Assembly: GCA_016342495.1 (NCBI GenBank)
Contig: JAEIOG010000036.1
Coordinates: forward strand, 1-45,468
DNA length: 45,468 nucleotides
Source of the DNA: Phycisphaerae bacterium
Lineage (GTDB): Bacteria > Planctomycetota > Phycisphaerae > Sedimentisphaerales > SM23-30
Direction: 5' to 3'
Part shown: piece after piece, positions 1-8,905 of the stretch
How positions within the stretch are numbered: position 1 is the first letter of the stretch
Layout: the number at the start of each line of letters is the position of its first letter
Made by a program: the position numbers and the translations under genes
The notes under the pieces: generated by a model
What the model was told of the DNA's origin: nothing
Seen by the model: only the letters and a program-made list of their open reading frames with translations
The model's database searches: none

Positions 1-72
1 AAATATAATCATACTTTGGCAGTGTAAAGGCAAGAATAATTGTCGTCGAAGGGAATTTTTAATTGACGCCAG
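1..72. other. Possible insertion or rearrangement junction at the left edge
   Basis: Homology of the neighbouring beta-helix gene to its paralogs stops abruptly at about positions 80-84. The sequence to the left has no counterpart in the other beta-helix genes here. It includes GGGAATTTTTAATTGACGCC (about 51-70), which reminds me of terminal-repeat sequence in some insertion elements (possibly IS21-like); that is memory, not a match. No open frame here can be identified, and the element would lie mostly outside the window. Confidence 0.3.
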
Positions 73-477
73 TCAGTTAACCCATAACTGCCAGATGTCC
101 TTGGTGATCGTTGTTTTATAGATATTTGTGCCAGCTATCTGCTGCCAGGTTGTTCCGCCGAGGTCGGCAATGGACTCAGAACCATCAAAGATAACTTCCT
201 CATCATTGTAATTTGTAAATACAATGTTATCGCCGCTTTCGCCTTCGAAGTTTGTGAGTGAAACCTCCTCGTGGTATGTCCCCCCGCGAATATAGCATGT
301 TTCGCCGGGATCAAGTTTAGTTGCCGCAAATTCAATCGTGGCATATGGAGAGTTCAAAGTTCCGTTGTTGTAGTCACTGCCGTCTGTGGCAACGTAAACG
401 TCTTTCGCAAAAACGCATGGAGATAAATACGCCAATGCTAACAGGACGAAAAACGTTTTCTTTCGGAATCGAATCAT
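73..477 (-). pseudogene. Truncated right-handed beta-helix protein, N-terminal 134 residues
   Basis: This is the 5' remnant of a secreted beta-helix enzyme of the kind found complete at 20450-23650. It has a Sec-type signal (KKTFFVLLALAYLSPCVFA), the start of the beta-helix with RGGTYHEE and the FTNYNDEEVIFDGS strand, and then the family motif DIWQLWV. The frame stops right after WVN, where paralogs continue with a D/G and ARWPN. About 900 residues are missing, so no catalytic function is expected. I chose ATG at 477, behind a GGATG-like ribosome site, over an upstream TTG at 501, because it begins directly at the signal peptide. A copy of the shared 36-bp element and a -10-like box lie upstream, so the gene once had its own promoter. 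The closest relative in the window appears to be the 1066-residue protein, by shared SIADLGG and TNIYKTTI segments. Confidence 0.8.
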
Positions 478-640
478 TTCATCACATCCAAAAAATATCA
501 ATATAAATACTATTGTCTGAATCTAAAATTTTGCAGTTCCGATCGAACGCATAATTGCCCTGAAAACAAGGCCAAATTACAAACAAAATATATTATCACT
601 ATCATACTGAAATCATACCGATTTTGCAATAATAAACAAA

Positions 641-676
641 GCCATAAGAGTGATTATTTTTAGCCTTTTTGCGCAA
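641..676 (-). promoter_or_regulatory. 36-bp shared regulatory element, copy A
   Basis: On the minus strand it begins TTGCGCAAAAAGGC and ends TTATGGC, with two AA(A/T)GGC-like half-sites 22 bp apart. It matches copy B (27332-27367) at 31 of 36 positions and copy C (15461-15496) at 28 of 36. A -10-like GATAAT lies downstream at 597-592, about 115 nt before the ATG at 477. It is probably an activator or repressor site for the truncated beta-helix gene. Identity counts are by eye; the function is inferred. Confidence 0.6.
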
Positions 677-755
677 TGTGGCAAAACGAGGGCAAAAACA
701 ATGCAGGCGGCCTCCTAAGCTTAGTTTGGTATAGAACAGAGAAATTCAATTATAT

Positions 756-784
756 AAAAAACCCCCTAAACGGCGTTTAGAGGG
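756..784 (-). terminator. Rho-independent terminator of the GH29/sulfatase unit
   Basis: On the minus strand CCCTCTAAAC, loop GCC and GTTTAGGGGG form a 10-bp stem with one mismatched pair, followed by six T residues. It begins 9 nt past the stop of the GH29 gene at 794. It closes the long co-directional unit and separates it from the promoter of the truncated gene to the left. Confidence 0.85.
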
Positions 785-793
785 CTCTAAGGG

Positions 794-2287
794 CTAGTTT
801 TCCACTAAGTGAATTTTTAAACAATATGCAAATTCACATGGTTTGTCTTTGGGGAAATTGACTGTAAGGCCGTCTGGGTGAAATTCCCAGTCAATCTTGC
901 CGTCATATCCGAGCAGTTCAACAGACTTGATCTCTTTTATGCGAGTGTTTCCTGGCGATACAAATGACATAACAGCTGGTTTTTTTCCTGGCCAGTCAAG
1001 AACAAAAGCGTAGAGATAATCGCCCTTGGTCGTGTAGCGGATATCCTTGTAAATGAAAGGTGACTCTATAGTCTTGTGAGGCATCTCGGTCTTGCCCTCA
1101 CCGAACATATACCATGGGCGGGTTGCATAGATGCCTTCACCGTTTACATCAAACCATTCACCGACATCTTCGAGGAGTTTGGTTGCAGTATCATCGAGAG
1201 TGCCGTCAGCCAAAATCGGAATATTCAAAAGCATATTACCATTCTTACTAACAATATCAATGATCTTATCGACTACAGCATCAGCTGATGTGTATGGTGT
1301 ATTTTCATTGTATCCCCATGAACCGATCGAGTCATCAGTCTGCCATGGCTCATCAAGAATATGGCTTGCTTTGCCGCGTTCGTAATCGAGCGTTGTTATG
1401 CCATCTGCATAGAGGCCTTGCCATGGACGTTCCTTGACGCACATTACGCCTTCTGGACGTTGGTTATAGAAATGCGAAATCACACCTAAACCAGTACGGC
1501 CTTTATCTTTCCCTCTAAAGGGAACGGCACAGTCGAAGTAAAGAACGTCTGGGTCGTAATCCTCGACCAGCTGTTTGACTCTTTTGGACCAGTTATCACG
1601 CCATACTTTTGGCGGATCAAATGGTGCGCGTGCATGGGTGCTTTGGCCATCATTAGACGGGTAGAGGCCCTTGCCTTTACCCTGAGCGCCATCGTATGGC
1701 ACGCCCTTCAAAGGACCCTGTGTGTCTGACTGGTTGGCAGTGTTTAGCCAGCTGTAGCTGCGTGATAAGTGAGTTGTAACACCAAAACGCAGACCTGCTT
1801 TTTTGGTTGCTTCTTTCCACATGCCGATGAGGTCCTTTTTAGGCCCCTTCTTGACAGCGTTCCATTCATGGTGCTTGGAATCCCAGAGGTCAAAATTGTC
1901 ATGATGGACGGCGCATGGCGAGAAATACTTGGCACCGGAACGTTTAAAGAGAGCGAGTAATGCGTCGGGGTCAAAATTCTCGGCTTTCCACTGCGGGATA
2001 AAATCTACATAACCGTGCTTGGAAGGATGGCCGTAAGTTTCGAGGTGATGCTTATACTCAGGCGTGGTCTCATCATAGAGTTTGCGTGCGTACCATTCGC
2101 CCTGCTTTGCAACAGAATAGGCTCCCCAGTGCAGATAGATACCGAACTTAGCATCACGGAACCAGTCGGGACATTCATAACGCTGAAGTGACTTAACTGT
2201 TGGTTTGAATTTCTTTTTGGCAAGAGACTCGCTGCATCCGACGGTAAGGCACATGCACACTAACAATAATAAACTGACTTTTTTCAT
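794..2287 (-). CDS. Alpha-L-fucosidase-like glycoside hydrolase (GH29), putative lipoprotein
   Basis: This is predicted to remove alpha-L-fucose from an oligosaccharide outside the cytoplasm by the retaining GH29 mechanism. The 497-residue protein starts with a short hydrophobic segment ending LTVGC, a plausible but imperfect lipobox (Cys18). It then has GH29 landmarks: FGIYLHWGAY near residue 50, a VHHDNFDLWDS segment near 130, and VLYFDCA with the presumed nucleophile Asp252. A small C-terminal beta domain ends in CEFAYCLKIHLVEN. It differs from the three divergent GH29 paralogs here in having Cys after the nucleophile where they have Gly, so specificity may differ. AAGGGA lies 5 nt before the ATG. 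It is the last gene of its unit, 38 nt after the previous GH29 and just before a terminator. GH29 membership is firm; the substrate is inferred. Confidence 0.88.
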   Translation of the reverse strand: MKKVSLLLLVCMCLTVGCSESLAKKKFKPTVKSLQRYECPDWFRDAKFGIYLHWGAYSVAKQGEWYARKLYDETTPEYKHHLETYGHPSKHGYVDFIPQWKAENFDPDALLALFKRSGAKYFSPCAVHHDNFDLWDSKHHEWNAVKKGPKKDLIGMWKEATKKAGLRFGVTTHLSRSYSWLNTANQSDTQGPLKGVPYDGAQGKGKGLYPSNDGQSTHARAPFDPPKVWRDNWSKRVKQLVEDYDPDVLYFDCAVPFRGKDKGRTGLGVISHFYNQRPEGVMCVKERPWQGLYADGITTLDYERGKASHILDEPWQTDDSIGSWGYNENTPYTSADAVVDKIIDIVSKNGNMLLNIPILADGTLDDTATKLLEDVGEWFDVNGEGIYATRPWYMFGEGKTEMPHKTIESPFIYKDIRYTTKGDYLYAFVLDWPGKKPAVMSFVSPGNTRIKEIKSVELLGYDGKIDWEFHPDGLTVNFPKDKPCEFAYCLKIHLVEN

Positions 2288-2325
2288 GATCTTCCCTTAA
2301 TTTCTAAATAACAATAAAATTTCTA

Positions 2326-3918
2326 TTAAGTTTGTTTAGGCATTTTCGTTGAACTATTATCATACGGCGGCTTGGCTTTGTCGAGCTTTCCTTTGACCCT
2401 TATGCGAAAAGACAAGGCCCATTCGTTAGGCAAATCATCAGGGAGTTCAATTTCCAAAGCATCTTCTGTCCGCTGCCATTGAACTTTACCAAACCCAAGT
2501 AATTCCACTGACTTAATTTTATTTCTCTTAGAAATACTGGTCGCCTTTGAAAGAGTTTTGACCCTAACAACTTTTGAAGGTGGAACACCGAGTACTGTTG
2601 CATAAAGGCCCTCACCATTACGAGTAAACCTGACATCCGTCCAATCTAACTTCTTTGGGTCCGGCTGAATGCTGCGAGATTTCTTACCGTCCTCATTTAT
2701 TTGGTAATATTCAAGTCGTTCAGTGTGGCCCTCTGCAAAAATCTTCCATGGAACGGTATCATAGATGGCATCACCATTTTGCTCAAGCCATTTACCTATG
2801 CCATCAAGCAAATCAATCTGACCCTGATCAAAAGTCCCATCCGGCCTTGGATTCATAGACAGCAGCAGCCCGCCATTGCGTGCAACGAGATCACAAAGCC
2901 TCACCACTACATCGCGAGGCTTTTTGTATTCGATATTTTTAAACCACGGCCAATCACACCAGCCAATCGCAGAAGGCGTGTCGTCTTCCCATGGCCAATC
3001 GATATAAAGCGGACGGCTGTGTCCATTCTCATAGGAATAAACACCAAAGTCCTTGCCAAAGTTACCCTTATTATGAACACAAACTTCTTTTCCGGCATCT
3101 TGACCCATATTAAAGTAATCGGCAAGTATACGCTCTGTACCATACGCACCGCCACCGCCGTCGAACCAGATAGCATCTGGTTCATAGCGATCGATCACCT
3201 CTTTGGTCAGATCATAGCGAACTTTGCTGAAATGATCCACATCACCTAGAAACCAATAATAGTTTCCGAACTGTGGGTCAAGGATGTCGAAGTTCTCGAC
3301 GCCGTCTGCTTGCTTTAAATCCTTCATTATATTGCTATAATGTTTATAGGTTCGGGCGTGATGGAACGAGGTCATTGTTTTCATGCCACGCTTTTCGATC
3401 TCCGTTAGAATTTCACCAAGAAGATCACGCTTAGGCCCAAGCTTTCCAGCATTAAAATCCATCACATCGCTGTTCCACATAGCATAGCCATCATGGTGAA
3501 TGGCACATATCCCAGCATAACGTGCGCCGGAACGTTTTATCAGATCGGCCCAATATGCAGGATCAAAGTTTTCGACCTTAAACTTCTTAGCAAGGTCCTT
3601 GTAACCATACCCATCTGCGACAGGGCCTATGTATTTTTCAAACTCACGTCGTTTGTCGTTCTTTACATTCGTACTATAAACTCCGCGATAAGAACAAATG
3701 ACATCATTAGCCCAATTCTTGTCTAAGTCCCAGCTGCCGGCTATGGCGTATATCCCCCAGTGGGCGTAGATGCCAAATTTTGCATCCTTAGCCCATTGCG
3801 GAACCTTGTGCTTTCTAAGCGAATCCCAGTTTGCTTCGTAGGCTTCTTGACCTGCACCTTTTGCCAAAGTAGAGCAAACAACAATCACTAATAGTGTCAG
3901 AGCAAGTTTTCGTAACAT
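2326..3918 (-). CDS. Alpha-L-fucosidase-like glycoside hydrolase (GH29)
   Basis: A 530-residue exported GH29 protein with a Sec signal (LALTLLVIVVCSTLAKG). The barrel begins at WAKDAKFGIYAHWGIY and continues with AIHHDGYAMWNSDV, GPKRDLLGE and DAIWFDGGGG, where Asp253 is the presumed nucleophile. LLLSMNPRPDGTF marks the last barrel strands, followed by a C-terminal beta domain and a short hydrophilic tail (KPPYDNSSTKMPKQT). It belongs to the same divergent GH29 subgroup as the genes at 10496 and 29244, which share the GPKRD block. The ATG lies 9 nt after the double-sulfatase gene, and its AGGA ribosome site overlaps that gene's stop codon, so translation is probably coupled. Desulfation and fucose removal by neighbouring products would fit. 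The linkage specificity cannot be read from the sequence. Confidence 0.9.
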   Translation of the reverse strand: MLRKLALTLLVIVVCSTLAKGAGQEAYEANWDSLRKHKVPQWAKDAKFGIYAHWGIYAIAGSWDLDKNWANDVICSYRGVYSTNVKNDKRREFEKYIGPVADGYGYKDLAKKFKVENFDPAYWADLIKRSGARYAGICAIHHDGYAMWNSDVMDFNAGKLGPKRDLLGEILTEIEKRGMKTMTSFHHARTYKHYSNIMKDLKQADGVENFDILDPQFGNYYWFLGDVDHFSKVRYDLTKEVIDRYEPDAIWFDGGGGAYGTERILADYFNMGQDAGKEVCVHNKGNFGKDFGVYSYENGHSRPLYIDWPWEDDTPSAIGWCDWPWFKNIEYKKPRDVVVRLCDLVARNGGLLLSMNPRPDGTFDQGQIDLLDGIGKWLEQNGDAIYDTVPWKIFAEGHTERLEYYQINEDGKKSRSIQPDPKKLDWTDVRFTRNGEGLYATVLGVPPSKVVRVKTLSKATSISKRNKIKSVELLGFGKVQWQRTEDALEIELPDDLPNEWALSFRIRVKGKLDKAKPPYDNSSTKMPKQT

Positions 3919-3927
3919 TCTAAGTTC

Positions 3928-6900
3928 CTATTTAATACGTTTCTGTTTTTTCTTTTCTTTATCGCTGCCTTTTTTCTTGCTGTAAGATTCCCAGTATTTA
4001 ACCGACTCATGCGAAATTTCATTTGCACGGGCATGGGTATCTTCCCAGTGCTCATCGATAATATTCTGTATTGCGGAGTTACCAGTGTCGCTGTCGCCAA
4101 CTTCCTTACGCAGTTCGATCAGCTGTTGCTTTAAATCCTTTACAATCTTCTTATATTCAGCCTTGGCGTAAACATTTGTCGTTTCCAGCGGATCATTTTT
4201 GATATCATAAAGCTCCCAGCCCGGCGGAGTTTGATCTTCAGTTCCTTTTTTTGATAGACCATAGAAGAAAATCAATTTATAGTCTTTCGTCCGAATGCCA
4301 AAATGAGCCGGGTTGTGGTGATGGTTCATGTGCAGCCAATACCGGTAATAACTCCCCTTCCGCCAATCAGCAGGTTCTTTACCTGTTTCCAGTATCTCCC
4401 GAAAACTTTCTCCCTGCATCTGGCTGGGCGTATTAGCCCCTGCGAATTCCAGAAGCGTTGGAGCAAAATCGGTATTGTTTACTATAGCATCACTTCTCGC
4501 CGCTGCATTGATCGACTTTGGATAACGAATAATAAACGGCATACGCAAAGCTTCCTCATACATCCAGCGTTTGTCACCAAAATCATGCTCGCCAAGAAAC
4601 ATCCCCTGATCGGAAGTGTAAACAATTAACGTATTATCAAGTTCACCTTCGCTCTCGAGATAATCAAGCAAACGCTTAATATTGTCATCAACACCCCTTA
4701 CGCACCTCAGATAACTTTTCAAATAATCCTGATAAGCGATTGTCAATGCTTCATCGTCATCTAGATCATCAATTTTCAACCTCGCCTTGGCAAGGTAGCT
4801 GCGATGATGATTTCTCCTGCCAATCGATGAGCCAATAGCAAAATCCAACTCGTTATTATGCCCACGGGTGGCGATCGATCCAAAACCATCTCTATCTCGC
4901 ATTGTCGGCGGTTCTGGAATTTCAACATCTGCGTAAAGTTCTTTGTAACGCTCGGCAAAATCCCACGGTCCATGTGGAGCTTTAAACTGAATCATTAAAA
5001 AGAATGGTTTGGTCTTATCGCGACCCTTGAGCCATTTAATCGAAGAATCTGCAATAATATCTGACGAGTACCCTTGCTCGTTAACCTGTACCTCTAGGAC
5101 CTGGGCATTCTTTCTTTCATAAAACTCCGGATTATGATACTTGCCCTGACTCTTGAGTACCTTGTAATAATTAAATGCTTCGGGCTGAGTTCCCAAATGC
5201 CATTTACCAATAACAGCTGTCTCGTACCCAGCCTTGGCAAGTTCTATCGGCAAAGTTTGCTTGTCTTTTTCAACCTTACCACCAAGTCCTGTAACGCCGG
5301 TAATATGGCTGTATTGCCCCGTCAGAATCGTCGCTCTACTCGGACTGCAAATAGCGTTTGTGCAGAAGCAGTTCTCCATAAGCATACCTTCGCTGGCGAG
5401 TTTATCGATTGTCGGCGTTGGATTCAGTTTTGCAAGTCTGCTGCCGTAGGCTCCGATAGCTGTTGCCGCGTGGTCGTCGGACATTATATAAAGAATATTC
5501 GGCTGTTTGTTTGCTGGAGATTTGCCATTAAATTCAACAGTAACAAAGTATGCGATGCTGTCTTTTCCATCACCGATCAGCGACGTCACAAGGTCAGTAT
5601 CGCCTTTTTCCAGATCGAGCGTAAAACTGGCGTGTGTGTCTTCTGGGGTTACCGCTTTTTCTACGGTCTTTCCGCCAATAGCCAGCCGTACTTTTTCAAT
5701 TGCTAAATCATTTTCATTTAACTTTTTCCCGCCGATGCCAAAAGGCAGCTTCATGTAAAGGGGGTACCGAGACAGAGTAATTGTGTAGCTGCCCTTAGTC
5801 GCAACTGTCACCTTGTACGGCCCATGTGCCTGAAGCAGGTCTTTAGGGCTTGCCTGGGTAAACGCCTGCGGCCCCTTGCCCTCTCGATACATGTCCTGGC
5901 TGGTCAGTTCCACCTTCGTAGCTCGACTGTCGCCGATGATAAAACGCACAGGCTCTTTGATCAATTCAAGGCCTTCATCGCGATGAGCAACAAAGAACTC
6001 ACGCATCTGCTTTACAACCTCAGGATTATCAGCAGCAACATCGTTATGTTGTATCCTGTCCTTTTCAGCATCATACAAGGCAACATCAGCTAACAGCCGC
6101 CAGTTCTTCCATATCACACACGTCTTTTTCACTTCATCAAAGTTTTTCGGATTAAAGTAATGGAAGAACAAAGGCCTGTCATCTTTTTTCGGATTAAGCG
6201 GTCTTTTCAAATAACGCTTGAACGAGCGACCTATGACATTCGCTCCCTCGGGCTGATCCAATCCGCATATATCAAGCAGCGTCGGATAAACATCCATTAC
6301 TGAGATCAGCGTATTATTGTCCGTCGGAGTTTTTATCTTTGAGCCGGATAACTTTAGGAACGAGAACACACGGTGTCCACCTTCTTCCATAGAACCTTTA
6401 TCTCCAGTTTGGCCCATATTCCAGACATCCAGCACATTAGATCTTGCCGCTCCTTGCGCGCCATCATCAGTAGTAAATAGGATAATGGTGTTTTTATCGA
6501 GGCCATCTTCTTTCAGAATCGCAGTCAACCTGCCGAAGTTCTCATCGAGATTGTCGACCATCCCGTAGTATATCGCCAGTTTTGGATCAACACCATTTTT
6601 AATGTGTCGCTGCGTGTATTCATCGGCTACGTTGAGGGGCAGATGCGTTACGTTAGGTGCAAGGTAGATAAAGAACGGCTCGTCTTTGTTTTCTTTTATG
6701 AACCGCATTGTCTCTGTAAAGAAAATATCCGTGCAGTAGCCTTCGTATTTTTTTGGCACACCATTATGATAGTATGTGTCGTCGAAGTAATCATTATCCC
6801 AGTAGTCCGCGATCTGCCCGACAGCTCCGCAGCGAAGTCCAACGACTTCATCAAAACCCTGATCCTGCGGACGCATTGGCCAGTTGTCACCGAGATGCCA

Positions 6901-7323
6901 CTTGCCGAACTGTCCAGTTGAGTAACCATTGGTTTTGAATACCTCGGCAATAGTAATGTTATCGCCTCGCATCATCGTTCGTCCAAGACTTGTACGCCAG
7001 GCACCTGTGTGCTGGGCGTACTTTCCAGTCATTAGTGCCGCACGTGATGCGGTGCACATGGGCATCTGGTGGAAGTTAGTAAGGCGAATCGCTCCGCTGG
7101 CAAAGTTGTCAATATGAGGAGTCCTGACGAGTGGGTTACCCTGGAAACCAATGTCATTACCCTGATCATCTGTCATAATGACGATAACATTTGGCCTGGA
7201 CTTACCTTTTCTGGCAGCATTAAGATCAGAGCAAAAAAGGCCTGTCACTATCAGCATTATTAATGCAGATAGTATCATGTTTTTGCGAAGCACTGCCGAA
7301 AAAGATCGTCCATTATTCTTCAT
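3928..7323 (-). CDS. Two-domain sulfatase fusion (S1 family, both sites intact)
   Basis: A 1131-residue secreted protein with two complete sulfatase modules. After a Sec-type signal (ILSALIMLIVTGLF), module 1 begins at RPNVIVIMTDDQ and has the formylglycine motif CTASR at Cys90, then GKWHLGD and ITTDDGAQG-like metal-site segments. A beta-rich spacer, about residues 480-605, resembles C-terminal domains appended to other sulfatases. Module 2 begins at QPNILYIMSDDHA near 612, has CSPSR at Cys659, FKAPHGPW and TSDQGMFLGEH, and ends in a Lys-rich tail (KEKKKQKRIK). No signal peptide lies at the junction, so this is a real fusion, unlike the ORF at 40597-43533. Its ATG overlaps the preceding stop codon by one base (TAATG), giving coupled translation. 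Two different sulfate positions on one glycan would be plausible targets. Confidence 0.9.
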   Translation of the reverse strand: MKNNGRSFSAVLRKNMILSALIMLIVTGLFCSDLNAARKGKSRPNVIVIMTDDQGNDIGFQGNPLVRTPHIDNFASGAIRLTNFHQMPMCTASRAALMTGKYAQHTGAWRTSLGRTMMRGDNITIAEVFKTNGYSTGQFGKWHLGDNWPMRPQDQGFDEVVGLRCGAVGQIADYWDNDYFDDTYYHNGVPKKYEGYCTDIFFTETMRFIKENKDEPFFIYLAPNVTHLPLNVADEYTQRHIKNGVDPKLAIYYGMVDNLDENFGRLTAILKEDGLDKNTIILFTTDDGAQGAARSNVLDVWNMGQTGDKGSMEEGGHRVFSFLKLSGSKIKTPTDNNTLISVMDVYPTLLDICGLDQPEGANVIGRSFKRYLKRPLNPKKDDRPLFFHYFNPKNFDEVKKTCVIWKNWRLLADVALYDAEKDRIQHNDVAADNPEVVKQMREFFVAHRDEGLELIKEPVRFIIGDSRATKVELTSQDMYREGKGPQAFTQASPKDLLQAHGPYKVTVATKGSYTITLSRYPLYMKLPFGIGGKKLNENDLAIEKVRLAIGGKTVEKAVTPEDTHASFTLDLEKGDTDLVTSLIGDGKDSIAYFVTVEFNGKSPANKQPNILYIMSDDHAATAIGAYGSRLAKLNPTPTIDKLASEGMLMENCFCTNAICSPSRATILTGQYSHITGVTGLGGKVEKDKQTLPIELAKAGYETAVIGKWHLGTQPEAFNYYKVLKSQGKYHNPEFYERKNAQVLEVQVNEQGYSSDIIADSSIKWLKGRDKTKPFFLMIQFKAPHGPWDFAERYKELYADVEIPEPPTMRDRDGFGSIATRGHNNELDFAIGSSIGRRNHHRSYLAKARLKIDDLDDDEALTIAYQDYLKSYLRCVRGVDDNIKRLLDYLESEGELDNTLIVYTSDQGMFLGEHDFGDKRWMYEEALRMPFIIRYPKSINAAARSDAIVNNTDFAPTLLEFAGANTPSQMQGESFREILETGKEPADWRKGSYYRYWLHMNHHHNPAHFGIRTKDYKLIFFYGLSKKGTEDQTPPGWELYDIKNDPLETTNVYAKAEYKKIVKDLKQQLIELRKEVGDSDTGNSAIQNIIDEHWEDTHARANEISHESVKYWESYSKKKGSDKEKKKQKRIK

Positions 7324-8885
7324 TATTTCTCTCTCTTTCTTGCCTTCTTTCTTGCCCTTTCCTTTTTGTCTTTCTTGTCTTTTTTGCCTCTCTCATCAGG
7401 CGAGGATAGAGGACGGTTTTTCATTTTATGCCACGGGCCCATCGGCTCGTAGGAATTTCCCTCAGGATAATCGTTACCGTAGTAACTGTTTTCGCACGAA
7501 CGTATAAACTCGATCGCCTCTTTCCGCATCGCCGCAGCAATAGCTGGTTTCTCTTTGATAATATTGACATCCTCACCCCGGTTACCAAAGAAATCAAATA
7601 GCATATCGCCTTCGCTTTCTTCCGTGTCAAAGTTTGTATAGTACCGGTATTTACCCTTTAATAAACTAAGCTCAGGCGCTTGTGATTCACGGAATCTAAA
7701 AGGAATAGTTTTTTTTCGTTCAGAGCGTTTTCCTGTAACTATGTCAATAATGTTTTCGCCATCAATTGGGCGCTTATCCGGCACGCTGGCTCCTGCGGCA
7801 GCGAAGACTGTCGGAAGGTAATCAAGCGTTGAAAGAGGGGTTTTAATCGTTTGTCCAGATTTAACCTTCCCCGGCCAGACCAGAAATGCAGGCACACAAA
7901 CCCCGCCGTTGAATAGCTGGGCCTTTTTACCTCTCATCCCATCCGTGCTTCCATAACCACCATCACGGGTATGCTTAGCCGGTCCGTTATCAGAACAATA
8001 CCAGAACATAGTATTATCCCAGACGCCCAGTTCTTTCAGTTTTGCATCGAGCCTGCCGACCTGATCATCCAGTGCGGTTATCGATCCGTAGTAGTTTATC
8101 TTTTTGTCGTCAAGGCCGCGATCTTCATACATCTTCCTGTACTTTGGTCCTGCCTGGATAGGTGTATGCGGAGCATGTGACCATATCACAGTAAAGAAAG
8201 GCTTATCATTTTCGGCTGCCGTTTCGATAAACGGTATGACTCTATCCATGATGATTCGCGTATCGCACCCGGTAAGCTTTTCCGTAACTCGCTGACCATC
8301 TTCCCAGTAAGGGTTGTCTGTTGTCTCTGCCTCAGAGCCACCCGGCCCGTACGGATCCCATGTACTAACCGCGTGGTGAGTAACAAAATGTTTGTCATAG
8401 CCGAACCATTCAGGCCTGGCAAGGTGTTTGTCACTTTCGCCTCCGCCTTTACCCGTGTAATCAGGATGCGGCGAGCCAAGATGCCATTTCCCGAAGTGGC
8501 CGGTAGCGTAACCTTTTTCTTGCAATGCATTCGGTATCGTATATTCTTCTCTCGGCAAACGCCCCGTGTTAGCTGTCCAGATGCCGTAGCGGAAATAGTG
8601 CCTGCCCGTCAGGACCGTTGCCCTCGTTGGTGAACATACCGGACATCCCGAAAAGAAATGGTAAAGATTAGCGCCTTTTGCTGCAAGCCTGTCAAGATTT
8701 GGCGTGACAATATCATCGTTGCCGTTAAAGCCAACGTCTCCCCAACCCTGATCATCTGTCATAAATAATATAACATTGGGCCTTCGGGATTTCTTTGACT
8801 TTACTAAAACAGAACTTCCGCCAGTTGAGATACCTGCAACAAAAACACCGCAGGCTTTTAAAAATGTACGTCTATCAGTTTTCAT
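7323..8885 (-). CDS. Tat-exported sulfatase (S1 family)
   Basis: A 520-residue sulfatase predicted to hydrolyse sulfate esters of a glycan after export. A twin-arginine signal is clear at the N-terminus (DRRTFLKACGVF). The catalytic domain starts PNVILFMTDDQGWGD and has CSPTR with the formylglycine Cys84, followed by GKWHLGSPHPD, WSHAPHTPIQ and YCSDNGPAKH, the usual metal and substrate site blocks. The last 25 or so residues are very rich in Lys and Arg (KKDKKDKKERARKKARKREK), a tail not needed for the fold. It sits between another sulfatase and the fused double sulfatase, overlapping the latter by one base. The organisation DDQGWGDVGFNGND resembles arylsulfatase A/B-type subfamilies. The exact sulfate position is unknown. 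Confidence 0.92.
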   Translation of the reverse strand: MKTDRRTFLKACGVFVAGISTGGSSVLVKSKKSRRPNVILFMTDDQGWGDVGFNGNDDIVTPNLDRLAAKGANLYHFFSGCPVCSPTRATVLTGRHYFRYGIWTANTGRLPREEYTIPNALQEKGYATGHFGKWHLGSPHPDYTGKGGGESDKHLARPEWFGYDKHFVTHHAVSTWDPYGPGGSEAETTDNPYWEDGQRVTEKLTGCDTRIIMDRVIPFIETAAENDKPFFTVIWSHAPHTPIQAGPKYRKMYEDRGLDDKKINYYGSITALDDQVGRLDAKLKELGVWDNTMFWYCSDNGPAKHTRDGGYGSTDGMRGKKAQLFNGGVCVPAFLVWPGKVKSGQTIKTPLSTLDYLPTVFAAAGASVPDKRPIDGENIIDIVTGKRSERKKTIPFRFRESQAPELSLLKGKYRYYTNFDTEESEGDMLFDFFGNRGEDVNIIKEKPAIAAAMRKEAIEFIRSCENSYYGNDYPEGNSYEPMGPWHKMKNRPLSSPDERGKKDKKDKKERARKKARKREK

Positions 8886-8905
8886 AAGTTATATTCCAAC
8901 AAGTC

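Noticed and set aside
5134-5706. 190-codon plus-strand frame
   Set aside because: Antisense to the conserved second sulfatase module and the spacer of the fused sulfatase; no independent start signal.
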